Source: Symbiodinium natans (lineage: Eukaryota; Sar; Dinophyceae; Suessiales; Symbiodiniaceae). From it: 64,000 nt of DNA. The stretch lies in the NCBI GenBank assembly GCA_905221605.1, contig CAJNDS010000029.1, positions 62,001 through 126,000 of the forward strand. The letters are read 5' to 3'. Under the pieces are notes generated by a model that searched no databases, was not told where the DNA came from, and was given only the letters and a program-made list of their open reading frames with translations. Positions 61,801 to 64,000 of the stretch are shown one piece after another. Numbering within the stretch: the stretch's first letter is position 1; each line of letters opens with the position of its first letter. Made by a program: the position numbers and the translations under genes.

Positions 61801-63998
61801 TTTCCTGCTGCAGGGGTGGCTTTCTCTCTTCTCGATCCAAGGCGTAGCTTTTCAAGGAGCTTGGTGACATACTTGGTGTCAGGGCGGACAAACAACTTTC
61901 CGTCTTCATAGCTATACCTTCTCTTGAGAAAACGCACAGACTGCTTGGAAAATCCATTGCGATAATCTTCTTCTGTCAGAAAAGGTCCTTCTACTTGTAG
62001 CTTCACCTTCTTCGCTAAAGCTTCGAGGACGGGCTTCACCACTGCTGCTTTTCCTGCTACTTGAAGGTCATCGACATGTACGATGCAAACGGATACGACC
62101 TTGCCGTTCTTGATCAAGCGAAACAACGCTGGGTTCGCGATGCTTTTCTCATAGCCTTCTTGTTGCAAAAGTTCTGCACAAAATTCGCTCCACAGAAGAC
62201 TAGCATCTCTTTGTCCAGGAAGGACACGACCAAGACGCCAGCATTTGGCTTCCATTCCGTGTACTGCTTGACTTCCTTTTCCTCGTGGAATCTTGCAGTG
62301 TACAGGTCTCTTCTGGGGAACCTGCAAAAATGCATCTTTGATGTCAAGCGACCAAATACTCCATCGATTTGCCAATGCCAAAATTGGAATCAGCTTCGTC
62401 AACGACGGAGAGGTAGCTGGGCTGAACACATCTTCTCGCTTCGAGTTGTTATACTCTCTTGCTACCAGCCTTGCTCTTCTCTGCCAACATCTTCGTGGCT
62501 TCAGGGCTTCATGAGGAACTTCTTGTTGCCCTTCAGGGATCTCGTTCTCGCAGATGACGTTTTCTGACTCCCGAAATCTCCAGTCGAAAACCAGCTTTGT
62601 TGTCAACCAAACAACTTCTTTGCTCTCTTCTTGCTCCATGGGCACCTCTTCTATGACACCCATCTTTGTCAATCTGGAAACTTCTTTTCCTGCTGCGGCA
62701 TCGTCAAAGATCTCGAGGTCTTCTTCTGCGAGTTGAGGAGGTCCTGCTTCCTCTGAGAAGAAACTCTCTGGAAGGACTTGAACTTCTTCTTGTTGCTCTT
62801 CATCGCTCCATTCATCTTCTGTCTCAAAGTCACCAGCTTCACTGCCTGCAAAGCAATCTTCTTCTTCGTCCGACCTCTCATCATTGTCGGGCATTCTTTC
62901 TGCTCTCATCACCGAAGACGATGCTCCAGGTCCAAACCTGGGAAGCTCAACTCTTGTTCTTGGGATCTTGCTTGGTGAACCAACACATTCGAAGTCTGGT
63001 CTGCTTTCTCGATCCATCTTTGCTTCTTCAGGAACTTCTTCTCTTTCATCTTCATGCTCGGAAACCATATCTGCAAGAGGATCATGCTCATCATGAACAA
63101 GTTCAAATTCTTGAAGCAATTCTTCTGCATCTCTTCTTGCTTTCTCTTCATCACTTGTTGGAGGATCAGAGGCGGCTTCGTCTGCAACTTCATCTTCAAG
63201 GCTCTTTCGTTCTTCACCTGCTGCAACTGCTGGAAGAATAATCTGCGGAGAAACCAATCTTTTCTGAGGTAGTACTCGGCTGCCAAGTGTGTTGTTCTTG
63301 ATCGACCAAGTGAAAACGTTCACGCTGCTGATGGCCTTCGCGTCGTAAGCTTCACCAACTGGTCTCGCACTTCTTGATGCGTGAATGCCATCGCTCTGGA
63401 AAGTAAGCCACATTCCAGATTCAGTCTTGCCGAGGAACACTCCGAACGTCCACAAACGGTCACCTTTGCGCTTCGGTCTCAAGCGTTTCACCATAATCGT
63501 GCTTGCAAATGGCACGAGTTCTCCTCGATACGGTTGGCCTGTCATGAATTCATACGGCGTCTTTCCTGTTGCTGAGGACCGATGAAAACGGTTGAGTAGC
63601 CACGCAGAGTGTCGCATTGCCCACGACATCAGTGGGTGTTCATGGCTAAGAGGAAGTTCTGTCTTCACTCTGACCTCATCCAGGATACAATTCGCATGCC
63701 TTCTGACTGTTTGGACTGCACGCTCGGCCAAACCATTGCTTTCGTGATCATGGGGTACACTTGAAAGAAGTGTAGTGCTCAGGCCATGCGCTCCACGCAT
63801 TTTCTGGAGTGCAATTTTCAAGCTTCTACAAACACCTTCATTGTCTGCCTTCACATTGATTTCTGAGTACCCAAGCTGCAGTGTAGCTGTAGTCAACGCT
63901 TCGGTCATGTGCCTCAGCGCATCTGCGCCTCCTCTTCTTGCGACGGGCACGGCGACAAACCACTTGGACCATGCATCATTCGCGATCAGCGTGACCAT
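58842..63998 (-). CDS. copia-type Pol polyprotein with C-terminal membrane/coiled-coil extension (5' partial)
   Basis: There are 1,718 codons without a stop, and the frame probably continues beyond the window. In order: the distal integrase core (Asp52 in VKADNEG, Glu92 in NGLAERAV; the first catalytic Asp lies upstream); an acidic linker (about 270-450); RVT_2-type reverse transcriptase with RARLVAREY (about 507), Asp552 in LDIKDAFLQV and HVDD with Asp643-Asp644; and RNase H with Asp847 in SDADWAG, Glu888 in SSGESEYYAL and Asp923 in TDSSAA. All catalytic residues in view are present, so the element may be recent or active. After RNase H (about residue 1010) comes an unusual extension: a predicted membrane segment (about 1104-1125), a Glu/Lys-rich coiled coil (about 1130-1465) with KAQEEKEAQERKAQEE-type repeats, a Trp-rich module (about 1495-1520) and a Gln/Trp/Tyr then Gly/Lys tail. 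Trp is TGG throughout and the stop is TGA. Confidence 0.9.
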   Translation of the reverse strand: MVTLIANDAWSKWFVAVPVARRGGADALRHMTEALTTATLQLGYSEINVKADNEGVCRSLKIALQKMRGAHGLSTTLLSSVPHDHESNGLAERAVQTVRRHANCILDEVRVKTELPLSHEHPLMSWAMRHSAWLLNRFHRSSATGKTPYEFMTGQPYRGELVPFASTIMVKRLRPKRKGDRLWTFGVFLGKTESGMWLTFQSDGIHASRSARPVGEAYDAKAISSVNVFTWSIKNNTLGSRVLPQKRLVSPQIILPAVAAGEERKSLEDEVADEAASDPPTSDEEKARRDAEELLQEFELVHDEHDPLADMVSEHEDEREEVPEEAKMDRESRPDFECVGSPSKIPRTRVELPRFGPGASSSVMRAERMPDNDERSDEEEDCFAGSEAGDFETEDEWSDEEQQEEVQVLPESFFSEEAGPPQLAEEDLEIFDDAAAGKEVSRLTKMGVIEEVPMEQEESKEVVWLTTKLVFDWRFRESENVICENEIPEGQQEVPHEALKPRRCWQRRARLVAREYNNSKREDVFSPATSPSLTKLIPILALANRWSIWSLDIKDAFLQVPQKRPVHCKIPRGKGSQAVHGMEAKCWRLGRVLPGQRDASLLWSEFCAELLQQEGYEKSIANPALFRLIKNGKVVSVCIVHVDDLQVAGKAAVVKPVLEALAKKVKLQVEGPFLTEEDYRNGFSKQSVRFLKRRYSYEDGKLFVRPDTKYVTKLLEKLRLGSRREKATPAAGNVQNTDETKELDENKKNVYRSCVGVLLYLAQDRPDIQYAVRNLATGMKAPTQKKQKELEHCALYLKKTAGYAVCYTAGRPGTATLQRSKNLEQDSENENEKSIESGSHLVEVFSDADWAGNKSSRKSVSGGVIFLDGQYAFSYSRTQKTVALSSGESEYYALTGAVAEGIGIREAVEFLSGKAARMKAYTDSSAARGIVHRQGVGRIKHLATRMLWLQEVTRNGLCSVKAVSTVFNPADLGTKPLNASRMKLLLNILQVHDDREAIGREERMAAESTATVRRLTKVSGSRLGLTLLSAFGFAVESAGQQEGDFVARRYFCMQLMSFVFGPFSTAQEPPQELQEVEQEVLHGQSSNSSMKFSHVFTSMPELEMFVPVCMAVIVVLVTIIVYLAVNQKKEKKGEKEEKPKEKKPEGEVTKKKEEEDKEKSSQGVLEDDETVKMKFDELIAKMEKQERALEKEKLKREEAEEKAKEAEEDRDQAFVMKAKVVAKFSEAEAEKKALEKEKEELEKQKEAYKQDAKEVREQLKKDYDMITKHMKKEADERKREAEELEAAEQRREEEDRINAEIRKANEEKIEAAERQRRKEETDKKAEAMRQKEQAKKAQEEKEAQEKAAQERKAQEEKEAQERKAQEEKKKAKEKKAQEEKEAQERKAQEEKEAQEKEDERNEAIAKEKAKKQRAKLEAYEEMRRKEQEAQEATKEEKEKAKKELKEAQERKTQAEIEAEKERARMKEIEVVEVEDSGSEDEKPTLGAEGKKDAEGNVWQIHKGALWVRIKGQWYDPNWWTKKGYTPPPDVAESSEEGKEEGGAAGTEEERKEKEEEQYREPPQRGEKGSKNAKGRWNVVTFTDCGWIWEYCKDTNEYRAVRLDQKGSAQVKGARIKGAEDWNLVTKHFKKTGRWESPTEIRRERDEPEVQQEGKRGRRSREQEDWQQESWHQQQDWYADDGWSQNYWEPDYAYYHYAPKGKYQGKGKWKYGGGGKKGW

Positions 63999-64000
63999 GG

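Larger units (their letters stand above)
58058..64000 (-). mobile_element. Ty1/copia LTR retrotransposon, 3' part
   Basis: The element is on the minus strand and runs off the right edge. It comprises the pol region (58842-63998) and about 780 bp of downstream sequence that should hold the polypurine tract and the 3' LTR. The outer edge is placed at 58058 because homology of the interrupted 625-bp duplication stops there. The next bases, TGTTG on the plus strand (reading CAACA at the element's 3' end), fit the TG...CA ends of LTRs. The inner LTR edge cannot be fixed without the 5' copy. Upstream gag, protease and 5' LTR lie outside the window. Confidence 0.85.

Noticed and set aside
58842-63998. 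Genome-wide reassignment of TGA to an amino acid as explanation for the array stops
   Set aside because: The 1,718-codon retrotransposon frame uses TGG for Trp, contains no internal TGA and ends at TGA. That fits the standard code, although an element could in principle have come from elsewhere.

Overview
The window looks like nuclear DNA of a protist, most likely a dinoflagellate. That assignment is an inference from three things: TTTAGGG-type telomere repeats at the left edge, a Ty1/copia element at the right edge, and very long tandem-repeat coding DNA in between. No spliced-leader sequence, rRNA or tRNA was found to confirm it.

Layout. Positions 1-4800 hold no recognisable gene, only a short TTTAGGG run (127-161) and small repeats. 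Positions 4865-46177 are one continuous minus-strand array of about 1,147 tandem 36-nt units. Each unit encodes a 12-residue motif of the type L-G-S-S-L-P-V-L-D-F-V-H. Three unit types (A, B, C) alternate, giving a 36-residue (108-nt) superperiod. One reading frame runs through all 41.3 kb with a single indel, the loss of one codon at 10249/10250. I counted 61 in-frame stop codons (50 TGA, 8 TAA, 3 TAG). Every one lies at residue 12 of a unit, where Arg, Cys, Trp, Gln or His otherwise sits. This is the most unusual object in the window. It is either a decaying giant gene whose nonsense mutations are confined to one codon position, or a giant beta-solenoid-like protein that tolerates or recodes stops at that position.

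Positions 46.3-58 kb are non-coding as far as I can see and rich in simple and tandem repeats: a 31-bp duplication, a GC-rich minisatellite, a 450-bp trinucleotide tract, a CA/CG tract, nested inverted repeats, pyrimidine-rich modules and a 625-bp tandem duplication.

Positions 58058-64000 hold the 3' part of a Ty1/copia retrotransposon on the minus strand. Its polyprotein has integrase, reverse transcriptase and RNase H, then an unusual C-terminal extension of about 700 residues with one membrane segment, a long Glu/Lys coiled coil and a Trp-rich tail. The element appears to have inserted into the second copy of the 625-bp duplication, which places its outer LTR edge near 58058. Its frame uses TGG for Trp and ends in TGA, which argues that the standard genetic code applies here.
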